From positions 1 to 49,699 of the forward strand of contig JAFAYW010000323.1 in the NCBI GenBank assembly GCA_019240125.1: a stretch of DNA of 49,699 nucleotides. Reading direction: 5' to 3'. Of this stretch, positions 16,777-24,988 are shown piece after piece (within the stretch, counting starts at the first letter, position 1; every line of letters begins with the position of its first letter). The notes under the pieces are model-generated. The model was not told the DNA's origin, did not search any database, and saw nothing but the letters and a program-made list of their open reading frames with translations. Source of the stretch: Alphaproteobacteria bacterium. GTDB taxonomy: Bacteria; Pseudomonadota; Alphaproteobacteria; ATCC43930; CGMCC-115725. The position numbers and the translations under genes are program-made.

Positions 16777-18417
16777 ATGCCAGACACCTTGCTTGCGGCC
16801 GAGCGGCCGGCTCAATCGGAAAGCAGCATCCTTGATGCGATCATCATCGGCGCCGGTATTTCCGGGATGTATCTGCTTTACCGGCTGCGCCAATTAGGGA
16901 TGCGGACACGCGTCTTCGAGGCTGGCGGCGATGTCGGCGGCACGTGGTATTGGAACCGCTATCCCGGCGCCCGCTTTGACTCGGAAAGCTGGACCTACGG
17001 TTACTCCTTTTCCAAGGAGTTGCTGCAGGAGTGGGATTGGAAGGAGCACTTCTCGCCGCAGCCGGACACGCTCGAATACCTCAACCTGGTCGCCGACAAG
17101 TTCGATCTGCGCCGCGACATCAGGTTCGACAACACGGTGACGGCGGCGCAGTGGAACGATTCCGCCAATCATTGGACGGTGACGTTGGAGAGCGGCGAAC
17201 AGGCCAGTGCTACCTTCCTGTTCACTGCGGTCGGCATCCTCTCGGCGCATACCCTGCCGCGCATTCCCGGCGTGGAGAGCTTTCGCGGCCCCGCGTACCA
17301 TCCCGCGCGCTGGCCGCACATCCCGGTCGATTTCACCGGGAAGCGCGTCGGCGTCATCGGCACCGGCGCGACCGCGATCCAGGCAATCCCGGAAATCGCG
17401 AAGCAGGCCGCGCATCTTACTGTCTTTCAGCGGCGTCCGAACTGGGCCGCACCGCTGCACAATGCCAGGATCGACAAGGCCGAGATGGCCGGTATCAAGA
17501 CGCGATACGACGAGATCTATGCGCGCTGCCGCGAGACGCCGAGCTGGTTCATCCATAGCGCCGATCCGCGCAAGACGTTGGACGTGCCGCCGGAGGAACG
17601 CGAGGCGTTCTGGGAGAAGCTTTATGCCGAGCCCGGTTTCGGCATCTGGATGGGCAATTTCCGCGACATCCTGATCGATGAGGCGGCTAACGCCGCGGTG
17701 ACCGAGTTCATCGCCAGGAAGATCCGCCAGCGGGTGACGGATCCGAAGGTTGCCGACAAGCTGATCCCCAAGGATCACGGCTTCGGCACGCGGCGGGTGC
17801 CGCTCGAGAGCGGCTATTTCGAGGCCTACAATCGCGACAACGTGCAATTGGTCGATCTCAACGAGACTCCAATCGACTGCATCACCCCCGACGGGGTCAA
17901 GACCAGCGAGCGCGACTACGCGTTCGACATCATGGTTTACGCGACCGGGTTCGACGGGGTGACCGGCGCTTTCGACCGCATCGATATTCGCGGCCCCGGC
18001 GGGGTGCGGCTCCGCGACATCTGGGCCGATGGCCCGCGCACTTATCTCGGCTGGCAGCCGGAGGGCTTTCCCAACCTGTTGATGGTGCTGGGGCCGCATA
18101 CGGCGCGCGGCAACATCCCCCGGGCGGTCGAGCACGGCGTCGAGTGCCTCGCCGGCCTCCTGGAGTTCATGCGGCGGCACGATTACCGGCGGGTCGAGAC
18201 GCGAGCCGATTCCGTGGCGGAATGGACCGACATCGTGATCAAGGCCTCCGAACCTCTGCTCGCCAGCAAGATCGACTCCTGGCAGACCGGAGTAAACCGC
18301 AATGTCGAAGGCCGCAATGTGCGCCGCGTCCTCGGCTATAACGGCAATGGTGTCCACTACCGGCGAAAATGCGATGAGGTTGCCGCCAACGGCTACCAAG
18401 AATTCGCTTTCCGCTGA
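16777..18417 (+). CDS. Flavin-binding monooxygenase, Baeyer-Villiger type
   Basis: A 546-residue FAD/NADPH monooxygenase. The FAD site is AIIIGAGISGMYLLYRL near residue 27 and the second glycine motif GVIGTGATAIQAIPEIA near residue 192 binds NADPH. The Baeyer-Villiger signature F-x-G-x3-H-x3-W-P is exact in FRGPAYHPARWP. The segment DVGGTWYWNRYPGARFD is typical of cyclohexanone/phenylacetone monooxygenases. It likely inserts oxygen into a ketone to make an ester or lactone. The ATG has GGAGAGACG upstream. It is convergent with the PadR gene, 19 bp away. Confidence 0.93.
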   Translation: MPDTLLAAERPAQSESSILDAIIIGAGISGMYLLYRLRQLGMRTRVFEAGGDVGGTWYWNRYPGARFDSESWTYGYSFSKELLQEWDWKEHFSPQPDTLEYLNLVADKFDLRRDIRFDNTVTAAQWNDSANHWTVTLESGEQASATFLFTAVGILSAHTLPRIPGVESFRGPAYHPARWPHIPVDFTGKRVGVIGTGATAIQAIPEIAKQAAHLTVFQRRPNWAAPLHNARIDKAEMAGIKTRYDEIYARCRETPSWFIHSADPRKTLDVPPEEREAFWEKLYAEPGFGIWMGNFRDILIDEAANAAVTEFIARKIRQRVTDPKVADKLIPKDHGFGTRRVPLESGYFEAYNRDNVQLVDLNETPIDCITPDGVKTSERDYAFDIMVYATGFDGVTGAFDRIDIRGPGGVRLRDIWADGPRTYLGWQPEGFPNLLMVLGPHTARGNIPRAVEHGVECLAGLLEFMRRHDYRRVETRADSVAEWTDIVIKASEPLLASKIDSWQTGVNRNVEGRNVRRVLGYNGNGVHYRRKCDEVAANGYQEFAFR

Positions 18418-18436
18418 GGTCCGGCGCGCGTCGATA

Positions 18437-19057
18437 TCAGCTCCGCTCGATATCGCTGGCGGCGCGGTCGAGGATGGCGGTTATAGCCTGCACCTGTTCG
18501 GCGCTGAGCGGGCCATGGCCGAGGCGGATCGCCAGGGCCTGTTCCAGATTGTGCATCGCGCGGCGGATTTCCGGCGCCGGGCCTCCGCCAAAAGCGCGCC
18601 CCTGCTCAATCATCCGGGCGAAGATCGCATCGGCAATGGCCCGATTGGCCTTGAGAAAGGCGCCGCCGGCATCGGTCAGCGCGTATTGCTTGCGCCCGCC
18701 CACGGCCTCTGACGCAGCGGCATAGCCGAGCTCCTCCAGCAGAGTCAGTGTCGGGTAGATGACGCCGGGGCTGGGGCTGTACATGCCGCCAAACGCCTCT
18801 TCGATCGCGCGGATCAACTCATAGCCGTGGCGCGGCTGCTGTTCGATCAGGCGCAACAGGACAAAACGCAGATCGCCGTGATCGAACACGCGTCGCCGGC
18901 GGCCTCCAGGGCCACCGCCAGGGTGACGATGGCGCTCGCCAAAGCCAAAGCCGCGCGCAAAGCGCCGCCCGGAATGATCTTGCTGGTGGGTGCCGCGAGA
19001 ATGCCGGCCATGATCGTGGTGATCGTGATGTTCATGATTGTGGTTGCGATAACGCAT
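18437..19057 (-). CDS. PadR-family transcriptional regulator with His-rich N-terminus
   Basis: A 206-residue regulator. The winged-helix PadR core is visible: LRFVLLRLIEQQPRHGYEL, IEEAFGGMYSPSPGVIYPTL, LEELGYA and GRKQYALTDAGGAFL. The C-terminal helices would form the dimer arm. The first 55 residues are unusual: NHNHEHHDHHDHGRHS plus more His and Gly, suggesting metal binding or a disordered lead. ATG 19057 was chosen for the AAGGA 5 nt upstream; ATG 19072, 2 nt after the VOC stop, is an alternative. It is the second gene of the VOC-PadR operon and probably represses it through the palindromes at 19654-19682. Confidence 0.9.
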   Translation of the reverse strand: MRYRNHNHEHHDHHDHGRHSRGTHQQDHSGRRFARGFGFGERHRHPGGGPGGRRRRVFDHGDLRFVLLRLIEQQPRHGYELIRAIEEAFGGMYSPSPGVIYPTLTLLEELGYAAASEAVGGRKQYALTDAGGAFLKANRAIADAIFARMIEQGRAFGGGPAPEIRRAMHNLEQALAIRLGHGPLSAEQVQAITAILDRAASDIERS

Positions 19058-19074
19058 TTGCTTCCTTGCCATTG

Positions 19075-19638
19075 TCAGGTCCCGACACGGTCGTCGGCCG
19101 ACCGGATGAGAGCCTTGTTGGTTTCCAGCGCTTCGCTGGTATTAAGGGAAGTTTCGATATCGCGCTCCCAGACTGCTCGCGGCAGCTCGTAAAGGATCTC
19201 GATATCGTGGCCGTTAGGATCCGTGACGTGCACGCTCTCGCTGACGCCCCGTTTGAAGCGGGCGGTCAGCGCGATGCCCCGGCTTTCCAGGTAGTCCAAC
19301 TGCCGCAGCCAGCTGTCTCGATCGGCCATCGCGATCGCGATGTGATCCATCAAGGGGCGGGGGGCCGACCCATCCGCCCATAACGCCGACCGTTCGATCA
19401 ACGCGATATCGTGATGACTGAGATGGCCATCATGATCGGCGCTGTAAAACCGCATCTGGAGACGCGGGGTGTCTTGTCCGCTGCGAGGGCGCAGCGACCC
19501 GACATGCTGGAAACCGAGGATCTCTGTCCAGAAGCGATGGGATTCCCCGATATCCCGAACGTTCAGCACGACATGATTCAGCCCTGTCGGCCGCTCGGGC
19601 GCGCGCCTTGTCGTTGATTTTGTCGGGTTTGCTTGCAT
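19075..19638 (-). CDS. VOC-family (glyoxalase/extradiol dioxygenase fold) protein
   Basis: A 187-residue protein with two VOC half-sites. The first is GLNHVVLNVRDIGESHRFWTE near residue 20 (metal His) and the second starts LMDHIAIAMADRDSW near 95, with Glu in DPNGHDIEILYELP near 158. This is the architecture of catechol 2,3-dioxygenase-like proteins. The reaction is not readable; aromatic ring cleavage, resistance or isomerase roles are all seen in this family. ATG 19638 has AAGGAG 7 nt upstream. It is co-transcribed with the PadR regulator. Confidence 0.9.
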   Translation of the reverse strand: MQANPTKSTTRRAPERPTGLNHVVLNVRDIGESHRFWTEILGFQHVGSLRPRSGQDTPRLQMRFYSADHDGHLSHHDIALIERSALWADGSAPRPLMDHIAIAMADRDSWLRQLDYLESRGIALTARFKRGVSESVHVTDPNGHDIEILYELPRAVWERDIETSLNTSEALETNKALIRSADDRVGT

Positions 19639-19653
19639 CAATATATCTCCTTT

Positions 19654-19682
19654 CGATATATCGAAATTAAGATATATCTTAA
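19654..19682 (-). promoter_or_regulatory. Tandem palindromic operator for VOC-padR
   Basis: Two perfect palindromes lie 16 to 44 nt upstream of the VOC start: CGATATATCG (19654-19663) and TTAAGATATATCTTAA (19667-19682), with centres 16 bp apart. The AT-rich block stands out in GC-rich surroundings. On the minus strand TTGCAA followed after 16 nt by TATATC inside the larger palindrome could be a -35/-10 pair. Binding by the adjacent PadR protein is inferred from the arrangement. Confidence 0.7.
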
Positions 19683-19727
19683 GACAATCGAATTGCAAGC
19701 GTCCCGCGACCGCGAGGGCGCATTCCG

Positions 19728-20672
19728 TCAGATGACGCGGTGCAGCAGCTCCCTTCCGTCGCGCAGACGCCGCATGTTCTCGACCGCGATGTCGAGGCTG
19801 CGGTCGAGGGTTTCCGGGGTCAGCCAGGCGACATGCGGCATCACCACGACATTCTCCAGCCGCAATAGTGGATGATCGGCCGGCACCGGCTCCTCGGCGA
19901 AGACATCGGTGCCCATCGCCCGCAAATGACCTGAGGTCAGCGCTTCGAGGAGTGCCGTCTCATCGACCAGGCCGCCACGCGCCGTGTTGACGAGAATCGC
20001 GCCGGGTTTCATTCGAGCCAGCGCTACGCGGTCGAACATCCGCTCCGTTTCCGGCACCAGCGGCAGGTGCAACGAGATGATGTCGGCCGTCGCCAGCACT
20101 TGATCGAGATCGAGCCGCGAAATGCCCAGCTCCGGGTGGGCGCTGCGCGCCGCATAGATCGGCTGCGCCCCGAATCCCTGCAGCATCGGCACCAGCGCGC
20201 GCGGCACCATGCCGGCGCCGATCAGCCCCACCGTCCGGCCGCGCAATTCGCCGACCCGTTCCTGTAATCCGGCGCCCAGAGACCAACCCTGTCCGGCGCG
20301 TGTCGCGCGATCGATCGCCGGCAGGTTGCGCAACGCTGCCAGCATCAGCAGCAGAGCGGTCTCGGCCACAGCGCAGGTGTTGGTGCCCGGCATGTTGGCG
20401 ACGGCAATGCGCCGCCCCCGGGCCGCCTCAAGATCGATCGTGTTCAGTCCAACCCCGAGCTTTTGGATGAAGCGGAGTTTAGGGGCACGCGCGATCACGG
20501 ACGCTGTCGCCGGCTTCAGCGCGTGCAACAGCACTTCGGCGTCGGGCAACAGGCAGGCGAGGCGGTCCTCATCTTCTTCGGGGCAGGGCGTGACGTTGAA
20601 ACCCTCGCTGGCAAGCGCGTCAAGTCGCGCCGCAAGGCGGGGTCGGGCATCGTAATGGAAGATCGCTTTCAT
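19728..20672 (-). CDS. D-2-hydroxyacid dehydrogenase (hydroxypyruvate/glyoxylate reductase type)
   Basis: A 314-residue member of the family. The triad is present: Arg in NTARGGLVDE, Glu in DVFAEEPVP and His in MPHVAWLTP. The Rossmann loop reads GLIGAGMVPRAL, so the third Gly of GxGxxG is replaced by Pro. Beta-2 ends IYAARSAHP instead of with an Asp, which favours NADP(H). The enzyme should interconvert a 2-oxoacid and a D-2-hydroxyacid. It is divergent from the kinase/enolase-like pair, with only 46 bp between the start codons, so co-regulation is likely. A weak ribosome binding site precedes the ATG. Confidence 0.9.
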   Translation of the reverse strand: MKAIFHYDARPRLAARLDALASEGFNVTPCPEEDEDRLACLLPDAEVLLHALKPATASVIARAPKLRFIQKLGVGLNTIDLEAARGRRIAVANMPGTNTCAVAETALLLMLAALRNLPAIDRATRAGQGWSLGAGLQERVGELRGRTVGLIGAGMVPRALVPMLQGFGAQPIYAARSAHPELGISRLDLDQVLATADIISLHLPLVPETERMFDRVALARMKPGAILVNTARGGLVDETALLEALTSGHLRAMGTDVFAEEPVPADHPLLRLENVVVMPHVAWLTPETLDRSLDIAVENMRRLRDGRELLHRVI

Positions 20673-20718
20673 GGGTCCGTTCGGGCAAAATCGGGGCCAT
20701 TGGGTCCCAGGGTCGTGC

Positions 20719-21756
20719 ATGAACGATACATCGCCGGAAGCGGCACCGCTTGACGAGGAAATGATTGCGACGTCGCTGCAACGGATGGGAGTGATCGGGG
20801 CAAACGACCGGCCCCGCTGCCGCCCAATGGAAGGCGGCGTGTCATCGGAAATCTGGCTCGTCGACATCGCCGGCCGGCGCTTGTGCATCAAGCGGGCATT
20901 GCCGCGGTTGCGGGTCGAGCAGGTGTGGGAGGCTCCGACCACCCGTAATCACCACGAATTCGCCTGGTTCCGCGTCGCGGGTCGCATCAACCCGGATGCT
21001 GCCCCGCGTTTGATCGGCCAGGATTTCGCGCACGGCTTGTTCGCGATGGAGTACCTCGACCCGTCGATGTACCCGGTGTGGAAGAACCAGCTGCGCGACG
21101 GCAATGTCGATCTAGCGACCGCGGCGGCCGTCGGATCGCGGCTGGCGCAGATCCACGGCGCTACCGCCGGCGACCCGGAGATCGCGCGCAATTTCGCGAC
21201 CGATGAAACCTTTTACGCCTTGCGGATCGAACCGTATCTGATCGCGACATCGCGGCGCCACCCCGACCTCGCCGGGCCGCTGGCCCGGCTGGCGCATGCG
21301 GTGGCGCGCCGGCACGTCGCGCTGGTGCATGGCGATGTCAGCCCGAAGAACATCCTGGTGGGACGCCGCGGGCCGGTGTTTCTCGACGCCGAATGCGCAT
21401 GGTATGGCGACCCGGCCTTCGATCTGGCGTTCTGCCTCAACCATCTGCTGCTCAAATGCATGTGGAACACGCGCGTGGTGGGGCGTCTGTTGCTGGCCTT
21501 CAGCCGTCTCGCCTCGACTTACCTCGAGGCGGTGAACTGGGAGCCTCGCGAGGACATCGACAAACGGGCGGCGCACCTCCTGCCCGGTCTGCTGCTGGCG
21601 CGGGTCGATGGCAAATCGCCGGTCGAATACATCACCGCCGAGGGCGACAAGGATCGGGTGCGGCAGGTCGGCCGGGCCCTGCTGCTTGAGCCGGTCGATC
21701 GTCTGGAGGTGGTGCGCGAGGTTTGGGCCGGGTCACAATGGGGCCAGGTGGCGTGA
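20719..21756 (+). CDS. APH-fold small-molecule phosphotransferase
   Basis: A 345-residue kinase of the aminoglycoside/choline/methylthioribose kinase superfamily. The catalytic loop is H204-G-D206-VSPKN211 and the metal-binding motif is LDAEC (D223, E225), followed by YGDPAFDLAF. The N-lobe has RLCIKRALPRL with the ATP-contacting Lys. The substrate is not apparent; there is no resistance context. It ends in a 4-nt overlap with the start of the enolase-like gene (GTGA), so the two are translationally coupled and the kinase product may be the substrate of the enolase-like enzyme. The start at ATG 20719 leaves 46 bp to the divergent dehydrogenase. Confidence 0.85.
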   Translation: MNDTSPEAAPLDEEMIATSLQRMGVIGANDRPRCRPMEGGVSSEIWLVDIAGRRLCIKRALPRLRVEQVWEAPTTRNHHEFAWFRVAGRINPDAAPRLIGQDFAHGLFAMEYLDPSMYPVWKNQLRDGNVDLATAAAVGSRLAQIHGATAGDPEIARNFATDETFYALRIEPYLIATSRRHPDLAGPLARLAHAVARRHVALVHGDVSPKNILVGRRGPVFLDAECAWYGDPAFDLAFCLNHLLLKCMWNTRVVGRLLLAFSRLASTYLEAVNWEPREDIDKRAAHLLPGLLLARVDGKSPVEYITAEGDKDRVRQVGRALLLEPVDRLEVVREVWAGSQWGQVA

Positions 21757-23042
21757 GCGATTCCTCAATTATTGCCGTGCGGGGGCGTCGCGTCTGGGAT
21801 TCGCGGGGGCGTCCGACCGTCGAGGCGGATGTCCGGCTGGCCGGCGGTTTTGCAGGCCGCGCCATCGCGCCCGCGGGCGCCTCGACCGGCTCGGGCGAAG
21901 CGATCGAGCGCCGCGATGGGGGCACGCGGCTCGGCGGTCGCGATGTTCAGGGAGCCGTCGAAGCGGTCAACAGCGAGATCGCGGCGGCGCTGATGGGCCA
22001 CGACGCGATCGATCAGGCGGCAATCGACCGGGTGTTGATCGAGCTCGATGGGACGCCGCAAAAGAATCGTCTTGGCGGTAATGCGCTTGTCGCAGTGTCG
22101 ATGGCCGTCCTTCATGCGGCGGCCGCCGCGAGCGGCTTACCGCTCTATCGCTATCTTGCCGGCGAGCATGCGGAAATGACGCTGCCGCTGCCGGAAATCC
22201 AGATTTTCGGCGGCGGGGCGCATGCCGGGCGGCGCGTCGACATCCAGGATTTCATGGTCGTTGCTCCCGGCGCGGAGTCGTTCGACCAGGCGCTGGAATG
22301 GACGGCGGAAGTCTATCGCGCGGCGGGCGAATTGATGGCCGAGCGCGGTCTCTTGCAGGGGGTCGCGGACGAGGGCGGTTTCTGGCCGGCCTTTGACAAT
22401 AACGAGGCGGCGCTCGACGCGCTGATGCGTTCGATCGAGCGGGCGGGGTTCGCGCCGGGGCAGGAGGTCGCGATCTCGCTCGACATCGCGTCGTCGGAAT
22501 TCGGCCGGGAAGGCGAGTATCGCCTGGCATTGGATGGCCGTACGCTCGATTCCGACGCGATGGCCGAAATGCTGATCGGCTGGCTCGACCGCTATCCCAT
22601 CCTGTCGATCGAAGACCCGCTTGCCGAGGACGATCCAGACGGGTTGCGTCGCTTCAGCCGGGCGGTCGGGGGCCGTGTGCAGATCGTCGGCGACGATTTT
22701 CTTGTAACCAACGCGGTGAGGGTGCGGAACGCCGCCGCGCTCGGTACCTGCAACGCCGTGTTGGTCAAGCCGAACCAGGCCGGCACGGTGACGGAGGCGA
22801 AGGCGGCACTCGATGCATCGCGCGCCGCCGGCTGGGGGGCGATCGTCTCGGCGCGCTCCGGTGAGACTGAAGACGTGACAATCGTGCACCTGGCGGTGGG
22901 CTGGGGTGTCGGTCAGCTCAAGGTTGGCTCGTTTGCGCGCTCCGAACGGATGGCGAAATGGAATGAGGCGCTGCGCATCGAGGAGGCACTTGGCGGCGCG
23001 GCGCGCTTTGCCGGCGGTGCGCCGCTGCGGCTGGGGCGCTGA
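21753..23042 (+). CDS. Enolase paralogue with altered active site
   Basis: A 429-residue, full-length enolase-fold protein from a GTG start that overlaps the kinase stop; the N-terminus SIIAVRGRRVWDSRGRPTVE aligns with the family opening. Retained: H157 (AHAG), E207 (DEGG), the Mg ligands D244, E287 and D314, K339 (VKPNQ) and K390 (QLKVG). Changed relative to housekeeping enolase: the loop Ser of PSGAST is A41; the Glu of QEF is D166; the His of SHRSGETED is A367 (reads SARSGETED); the Ile after NQ is Ala. The His-to-Ala change removes a substrate-contacting side chain. It probably dehydrates a phosphorylated hydroxyacid other than, or in addition to, 2-phosphoglycerate. ATG 21738 is an alternative start. 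Confidence 0.88.
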   Translation: MSDSSIIAVRGRRVWDSRGRPTVEADVRLAGGFAGRAIAPAGASTGSGEAIERRDGGTRLGGRDVQGAVEAVNSEIAAALMGHDAIDQAAIDRVLIELDGTPQKNRLGGNALVAVSMAVLHAAAAASGLPLYRYLAGEHAEMTLPLPEIQIFGGGAHAGRRVDIQDFMVVAPGAESFDQALEWTAEVYRAAGELMAERGLLQGVADEGGFWPAFDNNEAALDALMRSIERAGFAPGQEVAISLDIASSEFGREGEYRLALDGRTLDSDAMAEMLIGWLDRYPILSIEDPLAEDDPDGLRRFSRAVGGRVQIVGDDFLVTNAVRVRNAAALGTCNAVLVKPNQAGTVTEAKAALDASRAAGWGAIVSARSGETEDVTIVHLAVGWGVGQLKVGSFARSERMAKWNEALRIEEALGGAARFAGGAPLRLGR

Positions 23043-23122
23043 GCCCCGATCCGGCTCTCGCGCGAGACTGACAGCCGGAACCGGGTCCGGCGGTATGCAG
23101 GACCGGTCATGGGCCGCCCGAT

Positions 23123-24253
23123 CTATGTACCGCCGCGATCGAAGGGGGTCATCGGCGGCAGCGCGTCCATGATCGAGCACAACGCGGCATCAGTCTCCGG
23201 CTCTAGGCTGCCATGGCCCGCCGTGGTGATCACATAATGCACTTCGCCGTTGCCGGCAGCGCGCAACGCCCGCACCACAGCTTCGGCCTGCGAGAGGTGG
23301 CACACCCGATCGTATCGGCCGTGCACAACATGCGTGGGGATCGCTTTCAGCCGGTCAATGTGATCGAGAATATGATTGTTGTCGCGGTTGGCCTCGCCGT
23401 TGCCGCCGAGAAAGCCGCCATTGATCATGTAATGGATAAGTATCCGGCTGGCCATCAACGCATATTTCTGGTGGGGCTGGCTGTGGCTGCTCTCGTCGCG
23501 TTTGAGGCGGCTGGCACTGCTTTCCCACGCTACGCAGGCCGACGCGAGTTCGACGATCCGCTGGCGCTCTGAGCCGTCGGCAGGCGGTTCTGAGAATATC
23601 CGCGCCAGCCCGCCAACGACATCGCCACGATCCGCGGCAGGAATTGTCGCGACGAAACGCGCCCAGGCGGCGGGGAAATCGAGATAGGCACCGGGCACTC
23701 GCATCGTCAGCGGATCAAACTCGAAATCCGCGGCATTGCCCTGCAGAAAATAGTCGACATCGGCGCGACGGCATAAGAACACCCCCCGCAGGACCAGCGT
23801 CTGCACCGTTTCGGGGTGCGATATTGCGTAGGCCAGAGCCAGCGTGCTGCCCCAGCTACCGCCAAAAACATGCATTTTTCCGTGAATCGCGAGCTCGCGG
23901 CGCAATTGCAGCACATCGTCAATCAAATGCGCCGTGGTGTTGTCGGTGAGCGCCGGGCGAGCGTCGTCGTCGCTGGCGTTTGGGGTGCTTTTACCGCAGC
24001 CGCGCTGATCGAACAGGATGATGCGATAGCGCTCCGGCTTGAAGAAATGCGCGAAATACCGATGACAGCCGGCGCCCGGACCGCCGTGCAGAAACATCAC
24101 CGGCTCGCCATCGGGGGCGCCGTATTCCTCCCAGTAGATCCGATGCGGCGGGTTTTCCTGGACCGCCAGGAAGCCCGAGCGGGTGCACGCGCTGTTCGGA
24201 TACCCCGGTCTTGCCGGTTGGCTCGGTTCGATCGTTGGAGTGGCTGTGTCCAC
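23123..24253 (-). CDS. pip: Proline iminopeptidase
   Basis: A 376-residue alpha/beta hydrolase of peptidase family S33. The oxyanion motif is FLHGGPGAGCHRYF near residue 55, the nucleophile elbow is FGGSWGSTLALAY near 130, the Asp lies in HGRYDRVCH near 312 and the His in AGHGSLE near 350. DQRGCGKSTPNAS is a strong family signature. The enzyme removes N-terminal proline from peptides in the cytoplasm. The start codon is GTG with a weak ribosome binding site. It is a single gene, convergent with the enolase-like gene and divergent from the receiver-like gene. Confidence 0.93.
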   Translation of the reverse strand: MDTATPTIEPSQPARPGYPNSACTRSGFLAVQENPPHRIYWEEYGAPDGEPVMFLHGGPGAGCHRYFAHFFKPERYRIILFDQRGCGKSTPNASDDDARPALTDNTTAHLIDDVLQLRRELAIHGKMHVFGGSWGSTLALAYAISHPETVQTLVLRGVFLCRRADVDYFLQGNAADFEFDPLTMRVPGAYLDFPAAWARFVATIPAADRGDVVGGLARIFSEPPADGSERQRIVELASACVAWESSASRLKRDESSHSQPHQKYALMASRILIHYMINGGFLGGNGEANRDNNHILDHIDRLKAIPTHVVHGRYDRVCHLSQAEAVVRALRAAGNGEVHYVITTAGHGSLEPETDAALCSIMDALPPMTPFDRGGT

Positions 24254-24550
24254 GGCGATAAATGCTCACAAGCTACGGTCTACTCGGCCGGGTTTGGCGG
24301 GATAAGGTGAATTGCGGCAGGGCCCGCGGCCGTTCCCGGAACATAGTTCGTGCAGCGCCGACAGTTGCCTAAGCGCGTAAAGATTCAAGTAATCTCAGCC
24401 ATCAAGAAGCAACATGGTCCAAAAGAATAATTCCGCCACGCTCTTTGAATGTAGCGTCCACCGCGATCTAGACCTGATATAAACATTTTAAGGTTGGATA
24501 TCAGAATTCCCCTCGGGGATACATTGGATGATGCGGCCGTATGAAGCACC

Positions 24551-24967
24551 ATGGCCTCCTTATCCATCGCAGAAGCTCCGCTGATGCCGGTTAATGTCGT
24601 TCTGGTACATGACGAACCTGATTTTCTCTCTGCGGCGGCCGAGGCATTGCGGGAGGCTGGGCATGATGTGTCGGTTTTTCGCGACCCGCTGACGGCACTG
24701 GACAAGCTCGAGGTGCATCGTACGGAGGTGCTGGTGAGCTGCCTCAAATACGCGCCCGGCTTGCCGCATGGTATCAGTCTGGCGAGAATGGTGCGGTATC
24801 GTCATCCGAAAACTAAAGTGATCTTCACAGCCGAACTCAAAGATGCTCCCTATACTGAGGGGATCGGCGAATTTCTGCCGTCGCCGGTTGATATTGCCAG
24901 GCTTGTCGCGACCGTTGACCGCTTGACCCACCGCGCCGGCGAGATTGCCACCCCGGAACCCTGTTGA
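24551..24967 (+). CDS. Degenerate receiver-domain (CheY-like) protein
   Basis: A 138-residue stand-alone domain. VNVVLVHDEPDFLSAAAEAL gives beta-1 with the acidic pair (D21, E22). The next strand reads RTEVLVSCLKYAPG, so the phospho-acceptor Asp position is Cys or Ser (S63/C64). The switch Thr is kept in KVIFTAEL, but the conserved Lys of KP is Ser in EFLPSPVD. Phosphorylation is therefore unlikely, and the protein may act as a phosphorylation-independent binding module. Similar small proteins occur in Rhizobiales. An ATG at 24584 (MPVNVVLV) is an equally plausible start. Confidence 0.72.
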   Translation: MASLSIAEAPLMPVNVVLVHDEPDFLSAAAEALREAGHDVSVFRDPLTALDKLEVHRTEVLVSCLKYAPGLPHGISLARMVRYRHPKTKVIFTAELKDAPYTEGIGEFLPSPVDIARLVATVDRLTHRAGEIATPEPC

Positions 24968-24988
24968 GCGGGCCACACGGCGCGCCAG

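Noticed and set aside
15402-16835. 477-codon plus-strand open frame
   Set aside because: It is antisense to the M19 dipeptidase, overlaps two other real genes and has no recognisable domain.
16894-18399. 501-codon minus-strand open frame
   Set aside because: It lies wholly opposite the flavin monooxygenase gene and has no motif; it is a GC-rich shadow frame.
20719-21756. Antibiotic resistance role for the APH-fold kinase
   Set aside because: The superfamily has many metabolic members, and coupling to an enolase-like gene argues for metabolism.
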